64,000 nucleotides of DNA from Halomonas chromatireducens. Its GTDB lineage: Bacteria > Pseudomonadota > Gammaproteobacteria > Pseudomonadales > Halomonadaceae. Position numbers and translations under genes: made by a program. Every line of letters begins with the position of its first letter. Positions within the stretch are counted from its first letter, which is position 1. The stretch is from assembly GCF_001545155.1 (NCBI RefSeq), contig NZ_CP014226.1, positions 1,834,191-1,898,190 on the forward strand, written 5' to 3'. This document shows positions 7,453 to 16,690 of this stretch, one piece after another. The notes beneath the pieces were generated by a model that ran no database searches, was not told the DNA's origin, and saw only the letters and a list, made by a program, of their open reading frames with translations.

Positions 7453-9516
7453 ATGGCTGACCCGCACGACGAGCACGATCCCCACCTGTGGCTCGAGGAA
7501 GTCGAGGGCGAGCGCGCCTTGGCCTGGGTGGAGGCACGCAACACCGAGAGCCAGGCAAGGCTTGCCGATTCGCCCGGCTTCGACGCCCTGCGCGCCGACC
7601 TCCAGGCGATCCTCGAGGCCGACGACCGCATCCCCTTCGTGGTCAAACGCGGCGAGCACTTCTACAACTTCTGGCAGGACCGCGACCACCCCCGCGGGCT
7701 GTGGCGTCGCACCACTCCCGAGGAGTACCGCAAGGCGCGGCCCGAGTGGGAGGTGCTGATCGACCTCGACGCGCTCAACGCCGAGGAGGGCGAGAACTGG
7801 GTGTGGCACGGTGCCCACTGTCTGCGCCCTGCTTCGCCCGGCGAACCCTGGCGGCATTGCCTGGTGTCGCTCTCCCGCGGCGGCGCCGACGCCGATGTCA
7901 CCCGCGAGTTCGACCTGGTGGGGAAGCGCTGGGTCCAGAATGGCTTTTATCGCCCCGAGGCCAAGGGCAGCCTGGGCTGGATCGACCGCGATACGGTCTA
8001 TGCCCAGACCGACTTCGGCGAAGGCTCGATGACCCGCTCCGGCTACCCGCGCATCGTCAAGCAGTGGCGTCGCGGCACGCCGCTGGCCGAGGCCGAGACG
8101 GTCTTCGAGGCCGAGCTCGACGACATGGCGGTGGGGGCCGCCCACGATTCCACGCCGGGCTTCGAGCGCGACTTCGTCAGCCGCGCCCGGGCCTTCTACG
8201 ACAGCGAGCTCTTCCTGCGCGAGGCCGACGGCACCCTGCGCCGTATCGAGGTGCCCAACTCGGCCCACAAGCAGGTGCACCGGGAGTGGCTGCTGGTGGA
8301 GCTCCGCGAGCCCTGGGCGCTCGGCGACATCACCCATCCCGCCGGTGCCCTGCTGATCACGAACTTCGATGCCTTCATGGCAGGCGCGCGCGACTTCCGC
8401 GTGCTGTTCACCCCCACCGAGCGCACCTCGCTGTCCGACGCCACCTGGACCCGCCATCACCTGATCCTCAACGTGCTCGACGACGTCAAGCACCGGCTCT
8501 ACGTCATGACACCGGAAGCGGGGCAGTGGCAGCCCGAGCCGCTGACGGGCGCGCCGGCGCTGGGTAGCGTCAGCGTGAGCGCGGTGGACGACGAGGAGAG
8601 CGACGATGTCTTTCTCATCGTCAGCGACTACCTGACCCCGACCACGCTGCTGCACGGCCGGGTCGGCGAGGAGCTCGAGACGCTCAAGCAGGCCCCGGCG
8701 CTGTTCGATGCCGAGGGCCTCGAGGTGACCCAGCACTTCGCCACCAGCCAGGACGGCACGCCGGTGCCCTATTTCCAGGTGGCGCGGCGTGATCTCGAGC
8801 CGAGTGGCGATCATCCGACCCTGCTCTACGGCTACGGCGGTTTCGAGGTGCCGCTGCTGCCCGGCTACAGCCCCGGCGTGGGGCGCGCCTGGCTCAGCCG
8901 GGGCGGCGTCTATGTGGTGGCCAACATCCGCGGCGGCGGCGAGTACGGCCCGCGCTGGCACCAGGCGGCGCTGCGCGAGAAGCGCCACAAGGCCTTCGAG
9001 GACTTCGCTGCCGTGGCAGAAGATCTGATCGAGCGCGGCGTCACCTCGCCGCAGCGGCTGGGCATCCAGGGCGGCTCCAATGGCGGCCTGCTGGTGGGTA
9101 ACATGCTGACGCGCTACCCGCAGCTGCTGGGCGCCGTGGTGTGCCAGGTGCCGCTGCTCGACATGCGCCGCTATCACCTGTTGCTGGCCGGTGCCTCGTG
9201 GATGGCGGAGTACGGCGACCCCGACGGCGACGACTGGGACGCCTTCCTGCGCGATGTCTCGCCCTACCACAACCTCGACTCGGGCGCCGATTACCCGCCG
9301 CTGCTGCTGCTGACCAGCACCCGCGACGACCGCGTCCACCCGGGCCATGCACGCAAGATGATGGCGCGCATGCACGAGCAGGGGCACCAAGTGCTCTATT
9401 ACGAGAATATCGAGGGCGGCCACGGCGGTGCGGCGGACAACCGTCAGCGCGCCCACATGCAGGCGCTGGCGTTCAGCTTTCTTGGGCAGCAATTGATGGG
9501 CGGGGGGTGTAACTAG
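7453..9516 (+). CDS. Prolyl oligopeptidase family serine peptidase (S9)
   Basis: Cytoplasmic S9 peptidase of 687 residues with an N-terminal seven-bladed propeller (about 70-420) and a C-terminal alpha/beta hydrolase. The catalytic serine lies in IQGGSNGGLL (Ser542), the aspartate in STRDDRVHPGHA (Asp625) and the histidine in EGGHGGAA (His657). The YGYGGFEVP and NIRGGGEYGPRWH segments are typical of the family. No signal peptide is visible, unlike several periplasmic homologues. It probably trims short peptides after proline. It starts after an aggag site and its stop overlaps the end of the convergent TetR gene by four bases. Confidence 0.9.
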   Translation: MADPHDEHDPHLWLEEVEGERALAWVEARNTESQARLADSPGFDALRADLQAILEADDRIPFVVKRGEHFYNFWQDRDHPRGLWRRTTPEEYRKARPEWEVLIDLDALNAEEGENWVWHGAHCLRPASPGEPWRHCLVSLSRGGADADVTREFDLVGKRWVQNGFYRPEAKGSLGWIDRDTVYAQTDFGEGSMTRSGYPRIVKQWRRGTPLAEAETVFEAELDDMAVGAAHDSTPGFERDFVSRARAFYDSELFLREADGTLRRIEVPNSAHKQVHREWLLVELREPWALGDITHPAGALLITNFDAFMAGARDFRVLFTPTERTSLSDATWTRHHLILNVLDDVKHRLYVMTPEAGQWQPEPLTGAPALGSVSVSAVDDEESDDVFLIVSDYLTPTTLLHGRVGEELETLKQAPALFDAEGLEVTQHFATSQDGTPVPYFQVARRDLEPSGDHPTLLYGYGGFEVPLLPGYSPGVGRAWLSRGGVYVVANIRGGGEYGPRWHQAALREKRHKAFEDFAAVAEDLIERGVTSPQRLGIQGGSNGGLLVGNMLTRYPQLLGAVVCQVPLLDMRRYHLLLAGASWMAEYGDPDGDDWDAFLRDVSPYHNLDSGADYPPLLLLTSTRDDRVHPGHARKMMARMHEQGHQVLYYENIEGGHGGAADNRQRAHMQALAFSFLGQQLMGGGCN

Positions 9517-10154
9517 GAGATGGCTTCCGACGCATGAACATGCCTAGCCTGGAAGCGCTGCAGCTCGCGGGTCTGCGGCACCTGCCCGGTGAAGATCTCG
9601 ACGTAGGCGGGGATGCGCTGCATGCGCACCTCGAGCGCTTCCTGTGTATTCATCGAGATATAGCCAATCTGGGTCAGGTAGATGGTGCGGCCGCGCACGT
9701 TGGCGGCCAGCGGCGCGTAGCCGAAGCGCTCGAACATATGTGTCAGCGCGTTGATGCGCGCCTCGTCCGCGGCATCGACTGCCCTCGCCACCTGGTCCGA
9801 CTGCAGCGCCCAGCTGCGCATCGCGAACTCCAGCTGGGAGTCGAAGAGGGCGTGGTCCAGCCAGCAGTCGAAGACGTTGAGGATCGCTTCGGTGATGCTC
9901 TCGGCGTAGGCCTCGGTCTGCTGCACCAGGCCCTGGGTGTTTTTCTCCCGCCAGCGCTCGATCAGGGCGTCCAGCAGCGCCTCGCGATCCTTGAAGAACC
10001 AGTAGAAGCTGGTTCGCGAGACGTCGAGCCGCTTGGCCAGCGGCAGGATGCGTACGCTATCCACGCCGGAGTCGAGCAGCAGCTCGAAGGCGGCGTCGAG
10101 CCAGGCATCGCGGGAGCCTTTCCATTTGGTGTCGCGGTCGGTGCCACTCGGCAT
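9513..10154 (-). CDS. TetR family transcriptional regulator
   Basis: A 213-residue regulator with an N-terminal three-helix DNA-binding domain (about 15-60; LAKRLDVSRTSFYWFFKDRE is the helix-turn-helix) and a helical ligand-binding C-terminal part containing tyrosine- and acid-rich stretches. It is the last gene of the leftward set thioesterase, flavoprotein, TetR, with a 71-base gap behind the flavoprotein. The likely target is the palindrome in the promoter of the flavoprotein gene (12319-12340). The natural ligand is unknown; an intermediate of the catabolic pathway encoded next door is the obvious guess. Confidence 0.88.
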   Translation of the reverse strand: MPSGTDRDTKWKGSRDAWLDAAFELLLDSGVDSVRILPLAKRLDVSRTSFYWFFKDREALLDALIERWREKNTQGLVQQTEAYAESITEAILNVFDCWLDHALFDSQLEFAMRSWALQSDQVARAVDAADEARINALTHMFERFGYAPLAANVRGRTIYLTQIGYISMNTQEALEVRMQRIPAYVEIFTGQVPQTRELQRFQARHVHASEAIS

Positions 10155-10225
10155 CAGCTGATGTCTCCGTTCACTAGGCCTTGTACGAAAAGTCTTCGAG
10201 CGCAGGCACTTTTCGTCAAGCGCCT

Positions 10226-12277
10226 CTAGATATCCTTCACCAGCCGCAGGGCATCATAGATCGCCGCATGGGTATTGCGTGACTCGACGGCATCGCCGAT
10301 GCGAAACAGCTGGAAGCTGCCGTCCGGGTTACGCACAACCGCCTGGGGCTGGCCGGCGATCAAATCGTCGTAGTTCACTTCGCCGCCGTTGCTGGAGTGT
10401 GGCTTGAGCTCGAAGTAGATGTCGGCCATCGGCGTGATGCCATAGTTGACCACCACCTGGTCGACGCGCCGCTCCTGGTCCAGGTCCAGCTGATCCTGCA
10501 CCGCATAGTCGCTGGTGATCCTGGCCAGCAGCTCGCCGCCTTCCCGCTGCACGGACTTCAGCCGGTAGGTGGGCGTGAAGGTGACGTTGGAGCGCTGCAG
10601 GGCGCGCATGTAGGGCACCAGGTTCATGGCCATGATCTCCGCCGAGAAGGTGCGGTCCGGCGTCATGATCTCGAGTTCGGCCCCGCTGGCGGCGATGATC
10701 TCCGCCGCCTGCATGGCGGCATGATCGCCGGCATCGTCGAACAGCAATACCCGGCTTCCCGGCGCCACGTGCCCGGAAAGGATATCCCAGGTGTTGATCA
10801 CCAGCTCGCGGCCGACCTCAGGCTGGTCCTCCATGGGATAGCCGCCGGTGGCCACGATCGCCACGTCCGGCTTCTCGGCGAGCACGTCCTCCACCTCGGC
10901 CCAGACGTTGTAGCGGATCTCGACACCGAGCGCCTCGCAGCGGGCCAGGCGCCAGTCGATGATGCCCATCATCTCGCGGCGACGCTCGCTCTGTGCCGTG
11001 AGACGCACCTGTCCGCCGGCATCGCTGGCGGCTTCCAGCACCACCACTGAATGGCCCCGTTCGCCGGCGACCCGGGCGGCCTCCAGCCCCGCGGGGCCGG
11101 CGCCGACGATCACCACCCGGCGCTGCTGCGCGGCCTTGGGGATGGTGTGGGGCATGGTGGTCTCGCGCCCGGTGGCGGCGTTGTGAATGCAGTAGGCGGC
11201 GCCGCCCTGGTAGATGCGGTCGAGACAGTAGTTGGCGCCGACGCAGGGGCGGATCTCTTCCTCGCGGCCTTCCATGATCTTGCGCACGATGTGCGGGTCG
11301 GCCATGTGGGCGCGGGTCATGCCGATCATGTCGACCTTGCCCGAGGCGATGGCATGGCGGGCGGTGGCGACGTCCTGGATCTTGGCGCCATGAAAGGTGG
11401 GGAAGTCTACCTGGCGTTTGATTTCCCCGGCGAAGTCGAGGTGCGGGGCGCTCGGCATGCCCTGGATGGGGATCACGTCGGTGAGCCCGGCGTCGGTGTC
11501 GATATGCCCGCGCACCACGTTGAGGAAGTCGACCAGGCCGCTCTCCTTCAGGCGCCGCGAGATCGCCATCCCGTCGCTTGCCGTGAGCCCACCCGGCAGC
11601 ATCTCGTCGCCGGTATAGCGCACCCCGACGATGAACGCTTCGCCGACCCGCTGACGAATGGCACGCAGCACGTCGAAGGTGAAGCGCAGCCGGTTGTCGA
11701 GGTCGCCCCCGTAAGGCCCCTCGAGGGTATTGGTCAGCGGCGACCAGAACTGATCCATCAGGTGGCCGTAGGCTTGCAGCTCGATGCCGTCGAGGCCGGC
11801 GGCGTACATGCGCTCGGCGGCATCGGCGTAGTCGCGGATCAGACGCTCGATGTCCCACTCCTCCACCTGCTTGGGAAAGGCGCGGTGGGAGGCTTCACGG
11901 CGATGCGAGGCCGATACCGCCGGCAGCCAGTCGCCCTTGTCCCAGCGGGTGCGCCGGCCCAGGTGGGTCAACTGGATCATTACCGCGGTGCCGTGTTCGT
12001 GGCAGGCGTCGGTAAGCTCACGCATCCAGGGCACAACTTCGTCCTTGTAGGCCAGGATGTTGTTGAACACCGGGGGGCTGTCCTTGGCTACCGCTGCTGA
12101 TCCTGCAGTCATGGTCAGGCCCAGCCCGGCCCGGGCTCGCTCGACATGATATTCACGATAAAGCGCCTTGGGCATCCCATCCTCGGGATAGGCAGGCTCG
12201 TGGGACGTCATCATCAGCCGATTCTTAAGCGTGAGGTGCTTGAGCTGGAAGGGCTGCAGCAGCGGATCGTTGGCCAT
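10226..12277 (-). CDS. DgcA-like FMN/FAD oxidoreductase (TMADH/old yellow enzyme family)
   Basis: A 683-residue flavoprotein with an N-terminal FMN TIM barrel of the old-yellow-enzyme type (about 1-360), a short iron-sulfur region, and a C-terminal FAD/NAD-binding half (VVIVGAGPAGLEAARVAGER near 400). The barrel shows QLTHLGRRTRWD and DGIELQAYGHLMDQFW. The cluster region reads CVGANYCLDR with a third Cys 12 positions later, so one of the four cysteines of trimethylamine dehydrogenase is absent; the dimethylglycine-demethylase (DgcA) branch as I recall it shows the same. It probably demethylates or oxidises a methylated amine; the exact substrate is not decidable. The ATG at 12277 was chosen for its ggagg site seven bases upstream. 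Confidence 0.85.
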   Translation of the reverse strand: MANDPLLQPFQLKHLTLKNRLMMTSHEPAYPEDGMPKALYREYHVERARAGLGLTMTAGSAAVAKDSPPVFNNILAYKDEVVPWMRELTDACHEHGTAVMIQLTHLGRRTRWDKGDWLPAVSASHRREASHRAFPKQVEEWDIERLIRDYADAAERMYAAGLDGIELQAYGHLMDQFWSPLTNTLEGPYGGDLDNRLRFTFDVLRAIRQRVGEAFIVGVRYTGDEMLPGGLTASDGMAISRRLKESGLVDFLNVVRGHIDTDAGLTDVIPIQGMPSAPHLDFAGEIKRQVDFPTFHGAKIQDVATARHAIASGKVDMIGMTRAHMADPHIVRKIMEGREEEIRPCVGANYCLDRIYQGGAAYCIHNAATGRETTMPHTIPKAAQQRRVVIVGAGPAGLEAARVAGERGHSVVVLEAASDAGGQVRLTAQSERRREMMGIIDWRLARCEALGVEIRYNVWAEVEDVLAEKPDVAIVATGGYPMEDQPEVGRELVINTWDILSGHVAPGSRVLLFDDAGDHAAMQAAEIIAASGAELEIMTPDRTFSAEIMAMNLVPYMRALQRSNVTFTPTYRLKSVQREGGELLARITSDYAVQDQLDLDQERRVDQVVVNYGITPMADIYFELKPHSSNGGEVNYDDLIAGQPQAVVRNPDGSFQLFRIGDAVESRNTHAAIYDALRLVKDI

Positions 12278-12312
12278 GCCCCGGCCTCCATCTTCTTGTT
12301 GTCTATTCAACA

Positions 12313-12342
12313 ACAATAGATACCAATGTACATTGGTGTCAA
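12313..12342 (-). promoter_or_regulatory. Predicted sigma-70 promoter of the flavoprotein gene
   Basis: Reading leftwards, a perfect -35 hexamer TTGACA (12342-12337) is followed after 18 bases by TATTGT (12318-12313), a fair -10. The start of translation is at 12277, leaving a leader of about 30 bases. The 18-base spacer is almost entirely filled by the palindrome described separately, so repressor binding would block RNA polymerase directly. Confidence 0.6.
12319..12340. promoter_or_regulatory. Palindromic operator candidate
   Basis: The core accaatgtacattggt (12322-12337) is a perfect 16-base palindrome, extended by ga and tc on the outside with a single G-T mismatch pair to 22 bases. Size and position between -35 and -10 are typical of a TetR-family operator, and the TetR gene ends the same leftward gene set. 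Binding by that regulator is inferred, not shown. Confidence 0.6.
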
Positions 12343-12410
12343 TTTAATGTTCATGAGTGTTTATCTTGGGGATGCAACTGCTTATGCGGTGAGTTTCGAC
12401 GCGGTTTCCC

Positions 12411-12869
12411 TTACTTTTGCGGTATGCCGATGCGTCGTCCGGCCGCCGACGGCCAGGCGTCGGCTTCGGCCTGCGGCAGGGCGGCGATCGCTTCGGCTAC
12501 CTCGGGCGGAAAGGGTGCGGGGCGGCGGCTCCGGGTATCGATGCCCATCAGCATCTGCTCGCTGGTGGCCAGCAGCTCGCCCTGGTCATCGCGCATGGAG
12601 AAGAACGCATGCAGCCGCTTGGCATCGTGGTCGAGACGCAGGGCTTCTACGCTCAAGGCTTGATTTTGAAGGACCTCTCGGTGGTAGCAGAGATGCGTCT
12701 CCAGGGTGTAGAGGGTGTACGCCAGTCGCTCACGTCCCTCGGCATCGAGGCCGAGCTGCTCCATTAGCGTATCCACTGCCAGAGAGAAGGCCCTGGCATA
12801 TTCGGCATCGTTCATATGGCCGTTGTAGTCGACCCATTCGGGGGGTACGCGAACCTCCAGTAGTTTCAT
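12411..12869 (-). CDS. Hotdog-fold acyl-CoA thioesterase (CdhB-like)
   Basis: A 152-residue single-domain thioesterase of the 4-hydroxybenzoyl-CoA type. The signature WVDYNGHMNDAEYARAF near residues 12-28 holds the catalytic acid and the long helix of the hotdog fold. In carnitine-degrading pseudomonads a thioesterase of this kind (CdhB) releases glycine betaine from betainyl-CoA; the neighbouring DgcA-like demethylase makes that comparison attractive but does not prove it. The start at 12869 has a strong ggagg site seven bases upstream; the frame continues further but without a plausible start. It is divergent from the ABC importer genes, with 227 bases between starts. Confidence 0.8.
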   Translation of the reverse strand: MKLLEVRVPPEWVDYNGHMNDAEYARAFSLAVDTLMEQLGLDAEGRERLAYTLYTLETHLCYHREVLQNQALSVEALRLDHDAKRLHAFFSMRDDQGELLATSEQMLMGIDTRSRRPAPFPPEVAEAIAALPQAEADAWPSAAGRRIGIPQK

Positions 12870-13096
12870 TGTTTTTCCTCCGGCATTTCCCTGTTCGGTA
12901 TCGACGATGGTCGGTTTTTTCTGTGCCCATCGAGGCATTCCACCCAGGTAAAGGGCGCTTTGGAAAAAAAGCAACTATTGATAGTCGAAATAACGCTGAA
13001 AGCCTCTCACCGTGCGAGACTGGCATTATTGGCTAAGGTATGGGAGAACACTACCAGGGCTTTCGCCCATCAAACGCTCGATTGAGGAATAACAAG

Positions 13097-14680
13097 ATGC
13101 TGCTCAAGAAGACCTTACTGGCTAGCGCCGTGATCGGTGCAATGCTGGCGACTGCCGCCCATGCAGAGACCCTGCGTTGGACCCGCTCCGCGGACAGTCT
13201 GACCATGGATCCCCACTCCCAGAACGAGGGGCCGACCCACTCGGTCAATCATCAGATTTTCGACACCCTGCTCTATCAGGACATGGACGTGGAGTACCAG
13301 CCTGGCCTGGCCACCGAATGGCACGTCAAGGAAGATGAGCCCACCGTCTGGGTGTTCAAGATCCGTGAAGGCGTGACTTTCCACGAGGGGCAGTCGCTGA
13401 CCGCCGATGACGTGGTGTTCTCGCTCAACCGCGCCCGCCATGAGCACGCCGACATGCGTGGCCTGCTGACCTCCATTTCCGAGGTCCGTGCAACCGACGA
13501 TTTCACCGTCGAGGTGGTTACCCACGAGCCGAATCCGCTGCTACCCAACAACCTGACCAACCTGTTCATCATGAGCCGTGAATGGGCCGAGGAGCACGGC
13601 GTCGAGGAACCGCAGAACTATGCGGCAGGGGAAGAGACCCATGCCGTGCGCAACGCCAACGGCACCGGACCCTTCCGTGTCGAGAGCCGTGAACCCGATG
13701 TGCGTACCGTATTCGTGCGCAACGACGACTACTGGGGCATCGACCACTACCCGCTGGAAATTTCCCGCCTGGTATTCACGCCCATCGAGTCGGCCTCAAC
13801 CCGTGTGGCGGCGCTGCTCTCCGGCGAAGTCGACTTCCTGCAGGAGACGCCGGTTCAGGACATCGAACGCCTGGGCAGTGCCGACGGTCTCAAGAACGAG
13901 CAGGGCGCGGAAAACCGCACGATCTTCCTCGGCATGCAGATGGGGGCGGCAACCCTGGAAACCGCCGATACCGACGACAACCCCTTTGCCGACCGTCGTG
14001 TGCGCGAGGCCATCAACCTGGCGGTGGACGCCACCACCATCCAGACGGCGGTGATGCGCGGTAACTCCGAGCCCGCCGGCATGATCGCCCCGCCCTTCGT
14101 CAACGGCTACACCGAAGAGATGGACGAAGTGCTGCCCGCCGACCTCGACCGTGCCAACGAGCTGATGGCGGAAGCAGGCTATGGTGACGGCTTCCGCGTC
14201 ACCCTGCAGTGCCCCAACGACCGCTACGTCAATGACGAGCAGATCTGCCAAGCAGTGGTCAGCATGCTGGCGCGCATCGGGATTACCGTGGATCTGGCGG
14301 CCCAGACCCGCTCGCTGCACTTCGCGGAGCTGGCCCGTGGCGAGTATGACTTCTACATGCTGGGCTGGGGTGTGCCCACCATGGATTCGGAATACGTCTT
14401 CAACTATCTCTACCACACCAAGCAGGACGACCTCGGCACCTGGAACTTCACCGGTTACTCCGATGAGCGTGTCGATGAGCTGACCGTGGCCATGGGCCAG
14501 GAGACCGACGAGGAAGCGCGCAACGAGATGATCGCGGAAGCGTGGCAGATCGTGCATGACGAGATCGTCTATATCCCGATCCACCACCAGATGCTGACCT
14601 GGTCGATGCGTGACGATATCGACTTCCAGGTGCAGAGCGAGAATACGCCGCACTTCAAGTACCTGCGTTTCAACAACTAA
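13097..14680 (+). CDS. ABC transporter substrate-binding protein, peptide/opine family
   Basis: Periplasmic binding protein of the SBP_bac_5 (DppA/OppA/NikA) family, 527 residues. The first 23 residues form a signal peptide (KKTLLASAVIGAMLATAAHA, cleavage after AHA). Family hallmarks are DPHSQNEGPTHSVNHQIFDT near residue 40 and WVFKIREGVTFHEGQSLTADDVVFSL written across residues 90-115. The gaggaa ribosome site fixes the start at 13097. It heads a complete importer operon and is followed by a hairpin that may give the binding protein excess expression. Given the demethylase and thioesterase opposite, the cargo may be a quaternary amine or acylated derivative rather than a peptide. Confidence 0.9.
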   Translation: MLLKKTLLASAVIGAMLATAAHAETLRWTRSADSLTMDPHSQNEGPTHSVNHQIFDTLLYQDMDVEYQPGLATEWHVKEDEPTVWVFKIREGVTFHEGQSLTADDVVFSLNRARHEHADMRGLLTSISEVRATDDFTVEVVTHEPNPLLPNNLTNLFIMSREWAEEHGVEEPQNYAAGEETHAVRNANGTGPFRVESREPDVRTVFVRNDDYWGIDHYPLEISRLVFTPIESASTRVAALLSGEVDFLQETPVQDIERLGSADGLKNEQGAENRTIFLGMQMGAATLETADTDDNPFADRRVREAINLAVDATTIQTAVMRGNSEPAGMIAPPFVNGYTEEMDEVLPADLDRANELMAEAGYGDGFRVTLQCPNDRYVNDEQICQAVVSMLARIGITVDLAAQTRSLHFAELARGEYDFYMLGWGVPTMDSEYVFNYLYHTKQDDLGTWNFTGYSDERVDELTVAMGQETDEEARNEMIAEAWQIVHDEIVYIPIHHQMLTWSMRDDIDFQVQSENTPHFKYLRFNN

Positions 14681-14696
14681 GTCAACGATGCAAACC

Positions 14697-14729
14697 AGCC
14701 CCCCGGCCGCCACAAGCGCCCGGGGGGCT
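14697..14729. terminator. Attenuating hairpin after the binding-protein gene
   Basis: Ten-base arms agccccccgg and ccggggggct pair perfectly around a 13-base loop in the gap between the binding-protein and first permease genes. There is no long T-run, so it is more likely an mRNA-stabilising or partial termination structure, a common way to make binding protein exceed membrane components. Confidence 0.6.
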
Positions 14730-14747
14730 AACTAATGTGGTAATCCC

Positions 14748-15728
14748 ATGCTTGCATTTCTAATACAGCGTGTACTGCAGGCCATCTTCGTGATGTTTGT
14801 GGTCGCGCTCATCTCGTTCTCGTTGTTCCACTACGTGGGCGACCCGGTGCTCAACATGCTGGGGCAGGAGGCCACCGAGGCCGATCGTGCCGCGTTGCGG
14901 GCACGCCTGGGTCTCGATCAGCCGGTAGTGGTGCAGTTCTATCATTTCATCGTCAATGCCGCCCAGTTCGAGTTCGGCATTTCCTACCGCTCGGCGCGAC
15001 CGGTCACCGATCTGATCATTGAGCGCCTGCCGGCGACCCTGGAGCTGGCCATCATCTCGGCGATCTTCGCCGTGGTTATGGGCATCGGCCTGGGTATCTA
15101 CACGGCCCTGCGCCGTCGCAGCTGGCTGTCGCGCTTCATCATGACCGCCTCGCTGATCGGCGTATCGCTGCCCACCTTCCTCATCGGGGTGCTGCTGATC
15201 TATCTGTTCGCCGTGGAGCTGGGCTGGCTGCCTGCCTTCGGCCGTGGGCAAACGGTGCGTATCGGCGACTGGTGGACCACCGGGTTATTGACTTCGAGCG
15301 GGCTGCGTTCGCTGATCCTGCCGGCGATCACCCTGGGGCTGTTCCAGCTGACCCTGATCATGCGTCTGGTGCGTGCCGAAATGCTCGAGGTGCTCAGCAC
15401 CGACTACATCAAGTTCGCCCGGGCCCGGGGGCTGTCGGATCGGGTGGTCAACCTGCGCCACGCGCTGAAGAACACGCTGATCCCGGTGATTACCATCATC
15501 GGCCTGCAGCTCGGCACCATTATCGCCTTCGCCATCATCACCGAGACGGTGTTCCAGTGGCCCGGTGTCGGTGCGCTGTTCATCACCGCCGTGCGCTTCG
15601 TCGACGTGCCGGTCATGGCCGCCTACCTGATGATGATCGCGCTGGTGTTCGTGGTCATCAACCTGGTGGTGGACCTGCTCTACTACGCCGTCGATCCGCG
15701 CCTGCGCGCGCAGGGAGGTGGCAAATGA
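14748..15728 (+). CDS. ABC transporter permease, DppB type
   Basis: Inner-membrane permease of 326 residues with six predicted helices, beginning with the typical FLIQRVLQAIFVMFVVALISF. The DppB-type signature GEDPVLNML-like loop (HYVGDPVLNMLGQEATEADR) and the EAA-like coupling motif near residues 215-235 (ARARGLSDRVVNLRHALKNT) are present. It pairs with the DppC-type permease, whose start overlaps its stop by four bases. Confidence 0.93.
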   Translation: MLAFLIQRVLQAIFVMFVVALISFSLFHYVGDPVLNMLGQEATEADRAALRARLGLDQPVVVQFYHFIVNAAQFEFGISYRSARPVTDLIIERLPATLELAIISAIFAVVMGIGLGIYTALRRRSWLSRFIMTASLIGVSLPTFLIGVLLIYLFAVELGWLPAFGRGQTVRIGDWWTTGLLTSSGLRSLILPAITLGLFQLTLIMRLVRAEMLEVLSTDYIKFARARGLSDRVVNLRHALKNTLIPVITIIGLQLGTIIAFAIITETVFQWPGVGALFITAVRFVDVPVMAAYLMMIALVFVVINLVVDLLYYAVDPRLRAQGGGK

Positions 15729-16690
15729 GCCAGGAACTTCAACGCGCCGAGTCGACCCCGGTGGCGCCCAAGCCGCCGGGCAAGCTGCGCACTTTCCTCG
15801 ACAGCGACATCGTCCATTCCTGGAAGAACCAGCCGGTTGTCATTGTGGCTACCCTGGTGACGCTGATCATGTTCGCCGCGGCCCTGTTTGCGCCCTGGAT
15901 CGCGCCGCAGAACCCCTTCGATCCGCGCCAGCTGGAGCTGATCGATGCCTTCACGCCGCCGCTGACGACGTCGGACTTCACAGGCAACTTCTACCTGCTG
16001 GGCAGCGACAGCCAGGGGCGGGACGTCTTCTCGGCGATTCTCTACGGCTCGCGCATCTCATTGCTGGTGGGCTTTGCGGCGGTGATCTTCGCCCTGGCGC
16101 TGGGTACCGCCCTGGGGCTGATGGCGGGTTTCCGCGGCGGCTGGCGCGATGCCCTGATCATGCGCATCGCCGATGTGCAGCTGACTTTCCCTTCGATCCT
16201 CATGGCATTGCTGATCTTCGGCGTGATCCGCGGTTTCCTGCCGCGTTCGATGCACGCCGAGGTGGCGATCATCGTGCTGATCATCGCCATCGGGCTCTCC
16301 GACTGGGTGCAGTACGCCAGGGCGGTGCGCGGGGCGACCATGGTGGAGAAGAACAAGGAATACGTTCAGGCGGCCCGGGTGATCGGCCTGCCGGCGCGCA
16401 AGCTGCTGTTCCAGCACATCCTGCCCAACGTGATGCGACCGGTGCTGGTCATCGGCACCATCGGCCTGGCGCTGGCGATCATCGCCGAGGCCACGCTGTC
16501 CTTCCTGGGGGTCGGCATGCCGGCCACTCAGCCGAGCCTGGGGACCCTGATCCGGGTTGGCCAGGATTACATGTTCTCGGGAGAGTGGTGGATCCTGCTC
16601 TTCCCCGGGGTGGCGCTGCTGATGCTGGCGCTCTCCGTCAACCTGCTGGGAGATTGGTTGCGTGACATCCTCAACCCCAAGCTCCGATAA
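15725..16690 (+). CDS. ABC transporter permease, DppC type
   Basis: Second permease of the importer, 321 residues. After a charged N-terminus it has a first helix (VVIVATLVTLIMFAAALF), the conserved LLGSDSQGRDVFSAILYGSR loop typical of DppC/OppC, and five further helices with the coupling motif YVQAARVIGLPARKLLFQHI. The ATG at 15725 follows ggaggtg and overlaps the dppB-type stop by four bases; longer readings of the frame run back into the preceding gene and are not real. Confidence 0.93.
   Translation: MSQELQRAESTPVAPKPPGKLRTFLDSDIVHSWKNQPVVIVATLVTLIMFAAALFAPWIAPQNPFDPRQLELIDAFTPPLTTSDFTGNFYLLGSDSQGRDVFSAILYGSRISLLVGFAAVIFALALGTALGLMAGFRGGWRDALIMRIADVQLTFPSILMALLIFGVIRGFLPRSMHAEVAIIVLIIAIGLSDWVQYARAVRGATMVEKNKEYVQAARVIGLPARKLLFQHILPNVMRPVLVIGTIGLALAIIAEATLSFLGVGMPATQPSLGTLIRVGQDYMFSGEWWILLFPGVALLMLALSVNLLGDWLRDILNPKLR

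Noticed and set aside
7414..9492. Long open frame of 692 codons on the - strand
   Set aside because: It is antisense to the prolyl oligopeptidase gene, has histidine- and glutamine-rich low-quality sequence typical of a GC-rich shadow frame, and no family signature.
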